A DNA stretch of 64,000 nt from Prorocentrum cordatum (lineage: Eukaryota > Sar > Dinophyceae > Prorocentrales > Prorocentraceae). The DNA lies in contig CAUYUJ010004558.1 in assembly GCA_963575745.1 (NCBI GenBank), positions 885,347-949,346 on the forward strand, given 5' to 3'. The translations under genes and the position numbers were made by a program. The notes beneath the pieces were generated by a model. The model saw nothing but the letters and a program-made list of their open reading frames with translations. It had not been told where the DNA came from and did no database searches. Of this stretch, positions 51,955 through 61,984 are shown in pieces; position 1 is the stretch's first letter, and each line of letters opens with the position of its first letter.

Positions 51955-52815
51955 CCCCCTGTGGTGTCGAGAAAGTGCCACGCCTGCTGTGCCTGAACGA
52001 CTGGCGCGGATAGCGCCCCCACCCCCTGCTCACTCCCTGTGGTGTCGAGAAAGTGCCACGCCTGCTGTGCCTGAACGACTGGCGCGGATAGCGCCCTCAC
52101 CCCCTTCTCACTCCCTGTGGTGTCGAGAAAGTGCCACGCCTGCTGTGCCTGAACGACTGGCGCGGATCACCCTGTGGTGTCGAGAAAGTGCCACGCCTGC
52201 TGTGCCTGAACGACTGGCGAGGATAGAGCCCCCACCCCCTGCGCACCCCCTGTGGTGTCGAGAAAGTGCCACGCCTGCTGTGCCTGAACGACTGGCGCGG
52301 ATAGGGCCCCCACCCCCTGCGCACCCCCTATGGTGTCGAGAAAGTGCCACGCCTGCTGTGCCTGAACGACTGGCGCATAGGGCCCCCACCCCCTGCGCAC
52401 CCCCTATGGTGTCGAGAAAGTGCCACGCCTGCTGTGCCTGAACGACTGGCGCGGATAGGGCCCCCGCCCCCTGCGCACCCTCTATGGCGTCGAGAAAGTG
52501 CAACACCTGCTGTGCCTGGACGACTGGCGCGGATAGCGCCCCCACCCTGTGGTGTCGAGAAAGTGCCACGCCTGCTGTGCCTGAGCGACTGGAGCGGATA
52601 GGGCCCCCACCCCCTGCGCACCCCCTACGGTGTCGAGAAAGTGCCACGCCTGCTGTGCCTGAACGACTGGCGCGGATAGGGCCCCCACCCCTTGCGCACC
52701 CCCTATGGTGTCGAGAAAGTGCCACGCCTGCTGTGCCTGAACGACTGGCGCGGATAGGGCCCCCACCCCTTGCGCACCCTCTACGGTGTCGAGAAAGTGC
52801 AACACCTGCCACGCT
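51955..52815 (+). repeat. Repeat K array, plus orientation (about 12 units)
   Basis: Units of 57-80 bases: TGTGGTGTCGAGAAAGTGCC, ACGCCTGCTGTGCCTGAACG, ACTGGCGCGGATAGGGCCCC and CACCCCCTGCGCACCCCC. Some units lack the last module (52165-52180, 52545). Open frames on both strands are repeat translations. Confidence 0.9.
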
Positions 52816-52816
52816 T

Positions 52817-53148
52817 TCCGTGTGGTGTGGTGTGGTGTGGTGTGGCGTGGTGTGATGTGATGTGATGTGCGTGTGCCTCCTGATGTGATGTGATGTGATG
52901 TGACGGATGGTGTGGTGGGGTGGGGTGGGGTGGGGTGGGGTGCGTGGTGTGGTGTGGTGTGGTGTGGTGTGGTGTGGTGTGGTGTGGTGTGGTGTGGTGT
53001 GGTGTGGTGTGGTGTGGTGTGGTGTGGTGTGGTGTGGTGTGGTGTGGTGTAGTGTAGTGTAGTGTAGTGTAGTCTAGTGTGGTGATGTGTGGTGTGGTGT
53101 GGTGTGGCGTGGTGTGGTGTGGTGTGGTGTGGTGTGGTGTGGTGTGTG
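52817..53148 (+). repeat. (TGTGG)n array with TGATG and GGGGT variants
   Basis: A pentanucleotide tract. Sub-blocks of GATGT (52853-52905), GGGGT (52916-52942) and TAGTG (53050-53075) show local spread of variants. Confidence 0.95.
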
Positions 53149-53239
53149 TACGAGCGAGAAGGAGGAGGTGGAAGTGAACGCGGGTGTGACGCGGGTGTAG
53201 AGAAAATCAGAAACCCACTTAGAATGTGGGGATAAACAT

Positions 53240-53735
53240 TGATGCTCCTAAGGTTTTGGAAGGATTTGGGCCTCTTCGGGGCCTCCTGGGGGAGCTTTTT
53301 GGCCACTTGGAGCCATCTTGGAGCGGTTTTGGGGCCTCCTGGAGCATCGTGGGAGCCATTTTGAGGCATCTTGGGATGTCTTGAGCCATCTTGGAGGTCA
53401 GCTTGGGCTCTCCCAGGTGCTCTTAGGGTCATCTTAAGCAGCGCCCCCCCCCCCCCCCCAGGAGGCCAAAATGTGGCCAAAACCTTGGTAGAATCAATAA
53501 TTTTGGCATTCTCGCCGAAGCCTCTTGGAGCGTTTTGGGTGCCTCTGGGGGGCCTCTTGGAGCCTCTTGGGGGTGTCTTGGGAGCCTCTTGGGGGCATCC
53601 TGGGGGCCTCTTGGGGGCCTCTTGGGGCCTCCTGGCCACCTCTTGGGGCCCTCTTGGGGCACCCTGGGGGGCCTGGGGAGCGCTCTTGGGGCCATCTCGA
53701 AGGAGATCGATCAAAGAGGGGGGGTCTTAATTAGC
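53240..53735 (+). repeat. Repeat J block 2
   Basis: CTTGGGGGCATCCTGGGGGC-type units flank a conserved core at 53455-53515 with GGCCAAAACCTTGG and TAATTTTGGCATTCTCG. A C run of 17 lies at 53445-53460. Confidence 0.85.
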
Positions 53736-56035
53736 GCTGCCCCCCAAAGGCCAACATGGGGCCTAAACCCTACTAAAACCAATGGTTTTGGTTTCCTCGC
53801 CGAGGCCGTGTTGGACGCTCCGGCAAGAGAAAACACCCTAAACCACCTACGCTTTGAGGGGCTGGTGGGATTAGAATACCGAGGCCCGTGTTGAGGGAGC
53901 GCACGAGATAGAAGTGGAAGTGGCCCAAGGGCAGCCGCCGCTCCTGGAGTGCAGCACTCGCCAGCCTTCTGAGAAGACGGCGTCACCTGGGACAGAGCCC
54001 GCCTTCCCTCCTCCGCCATCACCTCCTCCTCCTCGCTCTCGCCCTCCTTACCCTCCTCACCTCCTCCTCGGTTGTCGCGCCCTCCTCCTCTTCCTCCTCC
54101 TCCTCCTCCTCCTCCTCCTCCTCCTCATCCTCCTCTTCCTTTTCCTCCCTCGACCTCTTCCGCACCCCAAAGCGCCCCCATGCGGAAGGAATTGGGCGCA
54201 TCGGTCTCGGCGGCCCTGCGCACCATCCCCGCCTGCCGCCCGTCACCGGTCCCGGGTGTTGGGCTGGCGCGGAGCTGCGGGCGCGGCTTCGCACACGGCC
54301 TCGCGCCGGCCAGCACTTCGCAGACCTCCGTGTTCGTGAAGCTGCGTGTGCGGCCTCGTGCCGCGCAGCCGACCGATCGACGACAGCTTTGGTGAGAGTT
54401 CTTTCCCCTCCCTTCCCCCAGGCCGCCCGAATGGGGCCAAGGGAGATGGGCGGCCTCCGCGTCCTTTCCCTCTCCTACGGAGGGCTCAGGGCTTGGCGAA
54501 GTACGTTCCTCACAGAAGTAACAAGAACAGCGTGGAAGCCCACTATAGCCAGCAACATTGTTGGCCGCGGGGTCTCGCCACGCGGATCTCGGCCGTTTAT
54601 TCCGGTCGTTCATTGTTTGGGGGACCGCTCGTCGTCAGATCGAAGCCAAGAGCAGGTGCCACCGACCCGAATATCAAACCATCTCAAATTAGATCGGTAG
54701 GAATATGTCCGTATGGATGTCGCGGCACACTGGAGGTTTGGTTCACCGCGTGATCTTGCCGTTATTCTTGCGGTGCCTCAGGCCGATACTACCGATTTTC
54801 ATGGCACACTTTGCTTTCCGCCGCTGCAAGCTTTTTTCCTCTCGAGCGATGTTTTGCCAGGGCAGGTTTTGAACATTCAGCGTGCTTGCTGGTGCCTCGA
54901 ACCAGGCCAGCCCTGCGTGGTGAAGCTACCCAGGAGGCGCGCGCCTTGTCGGCAAGGTTCATTCCCAGCGGGAGGAACTTTAGGGTGGCAGGGGTGGGGT
55001 GTCCTGAGAGGCCGCAGACAAATTGAAGTGTGGTGGCTCAGACTTCAGCCAGAGCAGTTCGCAGTTATGTTCGCCCTTCCTCCACACATGGCCCCCACCT
55101 TCCCACGCAGACCCCGAAGCATCCGCAGCGCAATCGTCAATATTTATGTCTATATATAACGTTCCGAGAAGTGGCTCGTGTTCGAGCAATCGAGAAGTCG
55201 ATATCTCGCCCTCGGCGGCAGCGGAGGGAATATCGGCGCTTGCCGGCAGAAGTAAAAAGAGCACGGGTGCGCCGGCGGAAGGCGGAGCTAAAAACGAAAC
55301 GCCGAGGGAGGTCAATGTTGGGGGGCACCCAGGGCTTCCAGAATCGACCATATCCTCCTCCATGGTACGTCTTCTGAATGGATGTCCTTTGATGCGAAAA
55401 TAACCCAAATCGGTATCTCCATGAGACTTCGTTCTCACTCGTGCACGCACAATGCCGTAGTGTACGCGCGCATGCCTTGCTCTGATTCCAGCGATCGGTG
55501 CAGTACAGTTGGTTTCTCTATGTTCTTATGTGTCGTAACGAGTGGATATCGTTAGCATTCTCTCGGGCTCGTGTCACCCCCAGGGCAATGAAACCGAAAC
55601 ATGGGTAGCATCAGCACAGGCGTGATCCTGCACATAGTGACAGAGGGCTGGTGCGTGTTCTGAGAATCCAGTGCAGCGAAGCTCAGCATCGCCAAATCTA
55701 CAGGCAGTCATCGCCAGGCTGTTGCGATTTTGGGGAAGCTCCTATACGGATGTGTGCAATATGTTTTTGATTATGGTGGGATTCACTAAGTTTTCCCAGT
55801 TCAGATTCCCATAGCAAGGCTTGCGCTGAGGGCTCTTACTTATGCTGAAGATGTGTCTGCGACATGCTTTCTAATGGCCGCTCGGATCCCTATAGCCTCT
55901 ACCCAGTTCTATGGGGCCCCATGGCTTCCCCTGCACTGGTCCTGCCTGTCGCACCTTCTCTGGTGGCTTCCCAGAATCCTATTGGCGGGCTCCTTTGGAA
56001 TCTTCCCAGCTTCGCCTGGATTCCAAGCTGTCCTT
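53736..56035. other. Low-repeat stretch, no gene recognised; (CTC)n at 54065-54145
   Basis: It begins with another J core (GGCCTAAACCC, CAATGGTTTTGGTTTCCTCG at 53760-53800). After the CTC tract, GC content falls. Frames of 126-148 codons (54713-55159, 55023-55403) have mixed composition but overlap and lack motifs. This is a reasonable place for an unknown exon. Confidence 0.4.
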
Positions 56036-56079
56036 GTGGATTCGTATCGAACACGCCTACGGCGAGTCACCGCCGCCCC

Positions 56080-56195
56080 CTGCCTTTTTGGAAGCGCCTG
56101 CGTGGCCGAAAGTTGAATTTGAGCTTGGCCAAGCTATTGGGCCACGCGTTCCCCGAGTGGGTTTCGAAAGCCTTCGGGGAACACGGAGTCGGGCG
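56080..56195 (+). repeat. Repeat L, copy 1, with hairpin
   Basis: GGAAGCGCCTGCGTGGCCGA, GAGCTTGGCCAAGCTATTGG and a perfect 9-bp inverted repeat: GTTCCCCGA at 56148-56156 and TCGGGGAAC at 56174-56182. It lies at the 5' edge of a J block. Confidence 0.75.
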
Positions 56196-56209
56196 AGCTA
56201 TCGGACCAG

Positions 56210-56455
56210 ATGGTTTCCGAGTTTTCGGGCCTCCTGGAGGACGTCTTGGAGGGGTGCAGTCTAAGGCCATCTTCTGGCCATCTGGGGTCGTCTTGGGTAC
56301 ATCTTGGGGCCATCGCCATCTGCACCGTCTTGGAGGCCTTCTTGGCCGTCTTGGAGGCATCTTGGAGGCCATCTTGGCCGTCTTGGAGGCCATCTTGGAC
56401 CATCTTGGGCGGACTTGGAGGCCATCTTGGACCATCTTGGAGGAGAAAGAGGAGG
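56210..56455 (+). repeat. Repeat J block 3
   Basis: GGCCATCTTGG and GTCTTGGAGG units of 12-15 bases, ending at a GGAGGAG stretch. Confidence 0.85.
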
Positions 56456-56755
56456 AGGGATCTTCCGAGTTGTTTGTCTGGCTCTAGATCTTTCGAGTAC
56501 CCAACACTCCAATTCGATTCCGAGACTCTGCAAGGCCGTTAGTCGTGCGCCATGGATGTTCTTCTGCCATATGGGTCGTTGTTGAAGGTTCACGGTTTGC
56601 GATCGGCGCCGGAACTCAACGGTGCAGTCGGTTGGTCCGTTGCAGAACACAGGGGAAGGATGTTTGCGCATGCTAAGGGCCGCATCGCATTGAAGTTTTT
56701 TCGAACATGGATACAAGAGTGCCCGACCCGAAAAATTAAAATGGACACCTGATAC
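56456..56755. other. Spacer between J blocks, no gene recognised
   Basis: Non-repetitive, moderate GC. Short frames only. Confidence 0.4.
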
Positions 56756-56845
56756 ACATTGTTCAAAAGCATCCAGGGAACACAGAGTAGTTTGAACTAT
56801 CGGACCATGTGTTTCCTGATCCACCGTTGAGTTCTGCCACCAGCG
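56756..56845 (+). repeat. Repeat L, diverged copy
   Basis: CCAGGGAACACAGAGTAGTT, TGAACTATCGGACCATGTGT and TTCCTGATCC match the L centre, but the right hairpin arm is absent. Confidence 0.6.
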
Positions 56846-57019
56846 TTTGAAGGTTGTCAGGGGGTGCATCCCTGCACCCTCTTTGGAAACGCCATCCTGG
56901 AGCCTCCTCGGGCTTTCTTGACCGTCTTGGACGCATATTGGAGGTCATCTTCGGCCATGTTGGCCGTCTGGGGGACGTCTTGGGACCGTCTTGGAGGTCA
57001 TCTGCCCCCTCTGCCCTAG

Positions 57020-57118
57020 TGGAAGCGCCTATGTGGCCGACAGCTGGGCTAAAGCTTGGCGAAGCTATCGGACCATGTGTTCCCCGAGTCGGTTTGGAAA
57101 GCTTTCGGGGAACCTTTA
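57020..57118 (+). repeat. Repeat L, copy 2, with hairpin
   Basis: GGAAGCGCCTATGTGGCCGA, AGCTTGGCGAAGCTATCGGA, then GTTCCCCGA (57079-57087) and TCGGGGAAC (57105-57113). The stem is identical to copy 1 and the loop differs (GGTTTGGAAAGC versus GGTTTCGAAAGC). Confidence 0.8.
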
Positions 57119-57572
57119 GAGGAGGAGAAGGAGGAAAAAGGAGAAGGGGGAGGATGCCTCTTCGGAGCGTCTTGAGGCACTCTTGGGCTCGATTGGGCCA
57201 TTTTGGGACCTTCTTGGAGGCCATGTTGGTGCTATCTTGGGCTCTCTTGGGGCCTCTTGAGGGCCTCTTGGGGCCTTTCGGGGGTCTCTGGGCAGCCTCT
57301 TTGGCCGTCTTAGGGCGTTCCTGGCCCGTCTGACGCCGTCGGGAGCCGTCTTGAGGGCCTCGCTGAACCGGCTTGGGGCCTTCTTGGGGCGTTTCGAGGC
57401 CGTCTTGGAGGCCATCTTGGGCGTCTTGGAGGCCTCTTGGCCCGTCTTGGGGCGCTTTGGGGGCAGTCTTGGGGGCCTCTTGGGCCGTCATAGGGCCATC
57501 TTCGAGGCCTCGTGGGCGATCTTTGGGGCCTCTTGGGCCGTCTTCAGCCGTCGGAATGCCGAGAAGAAGCAA

Positions 57573-57619
57573 ATGCCAAAATCCTTGAAAAACCAAACGA
57601 GAATCAATGATTTTGGCAT
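57573..57619. repeat. J-core hairpin, 11-bp perfect stem
   Basis: ATGCCAAAATC at 57573-57583 pairs with GATTTTGGCAT at 57609-57619 across a 25-base loop. Weaker equivalents occur in the other J cores (53466-53510, 53760-53800, 58440-58495). Confidence 0.75.
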
Positions 57620-58059
57620 CTTCGGGCCCTCCTGGAGGACCTCTTGGAGGCTTATTGGGTCGTGTTTGGCCGTCTTGGAGGCTTCTCGGGCGACCTTGGA
57701 GGTATCTTGGACTCTCTTGGGCCTTCTTGGAGTCCGTCTTGGACCATCTTGGGCGGATTTGGAGGCCATCTTGGACCACTTTGGAGGCCATCTTGGGCCA
57801 ACGTGACCATCTTGGAGGCCATCTTGAGCCGTCTTGGAAGATTTGGGGTGGATTGAGGTCCTGGGCAATCTTTTCGGGTGGCCGACGGGACGGGCCGAAG
57901 CCTCAGGGGGAGTTCTTCTAAACAAAACCAAGACCGAGAGGATCTAGCACGCCAGGCACCCCTGCGATGAATCGACAGGGGGCGGCGGATCGACTGGCCT
58001 TCGGCCCATCCCGCCACCGTTCTTGGGTTGTGGGAATGAAGCCTATTGGATGTTCGTTG

Positions 58060-58700
58060 GGATCTCGTGGGAGGCCTCTCGGGGGCCTCTTGGAGGCAGT
58101 TTTGAAGCCTCTTGGGGACCGTTTGGGGGCCTCTTGCGGCCTCCTTTGGGCTTTTGGGGGCCTCTTGAGGGCCTCGCTGGGGCCTCTTAGGCTCCTCTTG
58201 GGCGCCTCTTGAGGCCTCCTGGGGGCCCCTTGAGGCGGAAGGCTCGGATGTTCTGTTCGTGTTCCCTCTCTTGGGCCCCTTTGGGGGCCGTGTTGGGGCC
58301 CTCTTGGGCCGTCTTGGGCGCCTCTCGGACCGTATTGGGGCGCTCTTAGGCCGTCTTGCGGCCCTGTTGGGGGTTTGTTGGGCCATCTTGGGGTGGTCTT
58401 GAGGGCATATTGTGCCGTCTTGGAGCGTCGGAAAGTAGAAAATGCCAGAACGCCAAAACCCGTCCAAAACCTAAAGAAAACCAATGATTTCTGCCTCTTG
58501 GGGCCCCCTTGGGAGGCCTCTTGGAGGCCTCTTGGGGCGTCTTGAAGACCTCTCGGGCCTTCTTGGCGCCATCGTAGGCGTCTTGGAGCGATCTGTCGGC
58601 GACTCGACGCCCATTTGGGCCGTCTTCGGGGCCTCTTGGGGCCGTTTGGGCCCGTCTTGAGGCCTTCTGGGGTCCGAACAAGTCATGCGAGAATACTTCC
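58060..58700 (+). repeat. Repeat J block 5
   Basis: GGCCTCTTGGGGACC-type units. The core at 58440-58495 has AATGCCAGAACGCCAAAACC and AACCAATGATTTCTGCC. All J blocks in the window have the same orientation. Confidence 0.85.
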
Positions 58701-59285
58701 CCGAGCCCAGGGAAGACGCGGGAAGCCCCAGGAGAGTTGACCATTTAAGATCTGTTTTTTTTATGACTCCTCAAGAGTGAGGACTGAGGCTCGGGTGATT
58801 TCCATCGGACCTTGGGTGTCGGACTTCTTCCGGTGGCCACTTGCATTCCGATGTGTTTCCACGGTCTCCCATACCACAGGTTGCATAATATTTGGACCCC
58901 ACGCGTTGGCACCATGCCATGAAGGCGGTACGGGTCCAAATGAGCCCAGGTGCGGGTAGGCCATGAACGAATACCGACGATTGCAATTGGGAGCGCTGCG
59001 AAGTGAATTCAGCATTCGCTCCCCAGCCGATGCCTGTGTTGACCTGGACTTGACGAGATGAAGCAGACTTCTGATCTTGCGTCCTTTCTCTCTCCCGAGA
59101 CCCATTCCGTGCTCTAGATTGTGTGCGGTTGTCAATGTGCGCAATGGATTTCCACACCAACTCAGCCTACCATGAACTCTTGTCATGGAGACAGAGCGAG
59201 TGGAGCGCTAATTGTTGTTTGCTCTTCACGAATTCAGCGAACAGTATCAGATGATGCGCAGGACCTTAAGCTCGCGAGTAGCATC
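58701..59285. other. Low-repeat stretch, no gene recognised
   Basis: Moderate GC with frames on both strands (141 codons, minus 58761-59186) and no motif. Confidence 0.4.
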
Positions 59286-60103
59286 ATGTCACGCCCAACT
59301 TGCGATCCTGGCTTCGTTTCCCTGATGTGTGCAATATCCGCCGCTCACGCAGTGGACGCGATTGGGACTCTCTCCGTTGTGCACTCCCTGTTTCTCTTGA
59401 CCTCCTTGGTCTTGTCGTCCTCTTTCCCCTGCCCGCACGGCTGTAGTCGGTACGTTTTCCGTCGGCATTTCCACAGCAGGCGCCAGGTGCCGGCTCCAGC
59501 GGCAGAGCGTTTGAAGTTGACGGCGGATGGCAGGCTTGATGACAGGTCGCCCGAACGCCACGCCTTCGCCTCGGTCGGCGGTGCAGCTGGGCACCGCGGA
59601 GTGCGGTGAGTGTGCTTGGCGCTCGATCTGGCCGAGCATCGGCAAGCCTTTAACAACAGGACCTCATTTGCAGATGCCGCCCCTCCAGAATATAAATCTT
59701 CCCAGCGCCGTGCCGCTGGCGCGATGGACGACTGGACCTACAACGTCATCTGTGGCCAGCCCCACCAGCGGCTTATCGGGTGTGGGTAGGCGATGCTCGC
59801 GTGAAATTCCTTGGGGCAGTCTTCGCTCTTGCTGCATTATCAGACATGGTCATCGTAGGGGAGGGGGCACACTTGGTCACAAATTCAGCCGACCAATACA
59901 AAGCACTGTCTCCGAGGCCGACCTTATCGCAGACCGAGGCGATCGCAGTTGGCATCCACGAGGCCAGCGGAATCGCGACACGGGCCGAGACCGATTCACG
60001 TGGCTTTTGCGAGGCCGACCTAGCCGTAGAGAGGCAGCGCCCCGATCAATCTCAAGGAGAGCCTGGTGGGCGGAAGGCGACTGTGACGGTGCCAGGCCTA
60101 TGA
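59286..60103 (+). CDS. Possible two- or three-exon gene of unknown function
   Basis: An ATG at 59286 opens a frame reading SLFLLTSLVLSSSFPCPHG (a hydrophobic, possibly membrane or signal segment), then LKLTADGRLDDRSPERHAFA. At 59606 there is a GTGAGT donor. Joining 59605 to 59660 after ACAACAG keeps frame 0 and continues TSFADAAPPEYKSSQRRAAG and AMDDWTYNVICGQPHQRL to a stop. A neighbouring frame then reads DARVKFLGAVFALAALSDMV, IVGEGAHLVTNSADQYKALS and EAIAVGIHEASGIATRAETD up to 60103. Composition is protein-like and simple repeats are absent. No family is recognised, and a 54-bp intron would be short. Confidence 0.3.
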
Positions 60104-61600
60104 TCTGCCGATCGGGGCGTGGGGAAGTGAGAGGGGAATTGGCAAAAGGGCGAGGAAGGGGGGCGGGGAGGGTGGACAGGGGCGGGGTGGTATAGGGGAG
60201 ACGAGGGATGGTGAGGGCGAGGTGGCCGTACTTCTCCGACCGTTTCGTTTGCGATTACGCGTGCTGCTCGCGAGCGTACTTACACGTTCGCCAATGTGCC
60301 CTGTTGTTCTTTGATGGCATGGCATCAGTCGGCACGTACTGCCGATTATTCGATTGCTTGTTTCCGTCCAGCATTTTTTGTGTTCATAATCTAAGAGTTT
60401 CGCCAGCCGCCAGAGGCGCCTCTCTGGTGGATTCATTGCCTGGGGGCTGTCGGACTTGGAACTTTAGCGCTAGATATGCGTCGTCATGTTCTGGGGCATG
60501 TTCACGTCGCGTTTGGCGAGGTTGGTGGGTTCGTTGGTTGGGGGCTGTCGGATTCCAAGTTTGCCAGTTTCTTTGGGAGGCCTACTCTATAGGAGATGCC
60601 TGGGAGACCTTCGGAAGCCCTAGGAGCCCGTAGGTGGCACACAGGGGTTGATCGAAGAGATCTGAGGATCGGAAAATGGCACGTGGCAGGAAGCTCGGAC
60701 GAGCCTCGTCGAATATAGGACTCGGAGCGGCCCAGACGACCTCAGCGGTGGTTGCGCAGGGAGTCTGGGCCAAGGGGGGGGGGCGCGCTTGTAGCAATTG
60801 TTGCAATTTGATACACTCATGTCCAAGGGTATCAAGCCTCCCCAATGGCTTAAAAGTGCGCACCTGAACGATGAGGGAAATTGAACACGTCAAGGATCGA
60901 TGGCGCTCACCTTGCATGAAGCGCTCAAATAGACGTGCGGGCTTGCCTACAGGACCCCAACTTCGCTGCCTGGTCACCCCACGGGGAGTCTGGCGGAATG
61001 CTCCCGCAGTTTGCCAGTAATCGTCGCATTCGCGTCGATGATTGCCTCATGGTGCTTTTATGCAACCTTACTATGTTTAATACCTTCCGTTCGTCGTCCC
61101 ACTGTCAAATTGCAAGCTCAAATTCAGAAGGATGGCCGAGTATGGCATTATGTTTATGGGCCGACTGGTTCATCTCAGCATGTTCGGTCGAGGATGGCGT
61201 TGGTCGGGCGTGTCGGGCCGAGCATAGGATCACGCAGAATCCAAGGTATCGCTTACGTCAGCGTGGTCGGCGGCATCATCATTCTCACGGTGCCCGCGCA
61301 ACAACGGCGGTGGCGCCACAATTGTGAAATAAGCGCGGTGGTGACACGCTGAAGTTGCAATATTGAGCACACTTTTGGCAGTATCGACAGCAGAACGGAG
61401 TTCGCACGGTCTCACAGAAGAGTATCATTGGCGATGCATTGATGAGTTCTGCGCGAACGCAGGACACGAAACGATATTTCGGATTCCGTGTAATCTATCG
61501 GTGTGACATATTCATGCGCCATGACCGCGTTGCATGCACCAGTAGTTTTGCTTGACTGAACCCAGAGCGGATAGACGACCTCTGCTGGCACAAAGGAGGA
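60104..61600. other. Low-repeat stretch, no gene recognised
   Basis: A plus frame at 61011-61352 (113 codons, RRPTVKLQAQIQKDGRVWHY in its middle) is the most protein-like part, but it has no motif and another frame overlaps it. Poly-G at 60774-60782. Confidence 0.4.
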
Positions 61601-61754
61601 GTTCTTGATGTGTGGTCCGCGCACGTGTCGTCGTCGCATGTGTTTCCCCACATGCTTAGTGGGGTTATGGTTTTCTTCCCTGCCTTGTCGCACCCGCGTC
61701 TCCCTCACTCACCTCCCTCCTCTCCTCTCCTCCTCTTCCCCCCCCCTTCTCACA

Positions 61755-61890
61755 CAGCGCAGCGCAGCACAGCATTGCTCAGCACAGCTCAGTTCAGCTC
61801 GGCACAGCTCAGCTCAGCACAGCACAGCACAGCTCAGCTCGGCACAGCACAGCTCAGCTCAGCACAGCAGGGCACGCAGGGCTAGCGCGC
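61755..61890 (+). repeat. AGCACAGCTC repeats
   Basis: Imperfect 5-10-base units CAGCACAGCTCAG and CGGCACAGCTC upstream of the CA tract and K array. Confidence 0.9.
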
Positions 61891-61918
61891 AGGGCACGGC
61901 AGGCGTGACCGCATCGCA

Positions 61919-61957
<39 letters not shown>
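61919..61957 (+). repeat. (CA)n microsatellite
   Basis: A pure CA run preceding the K array. Confidence 0.95.
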
Positions 61958-61984
61958 ACACGTCGGAGAGCGGGGCAGGCCCCA

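Larger units (their letters stand above)
56890..57880 (+). repeat. Repeat J block 4 (1 kb)
   Basis: The largest J block, interrupted by L copy 2 (57020-57120) and by the hairpin core at 57573-57619. A 342-codon minus frame (56763-57791) runs through it, Pro/Arg/Lys/Gln-rich. It is most likely kept open by the 3n unit length. Confidence 0.85.
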
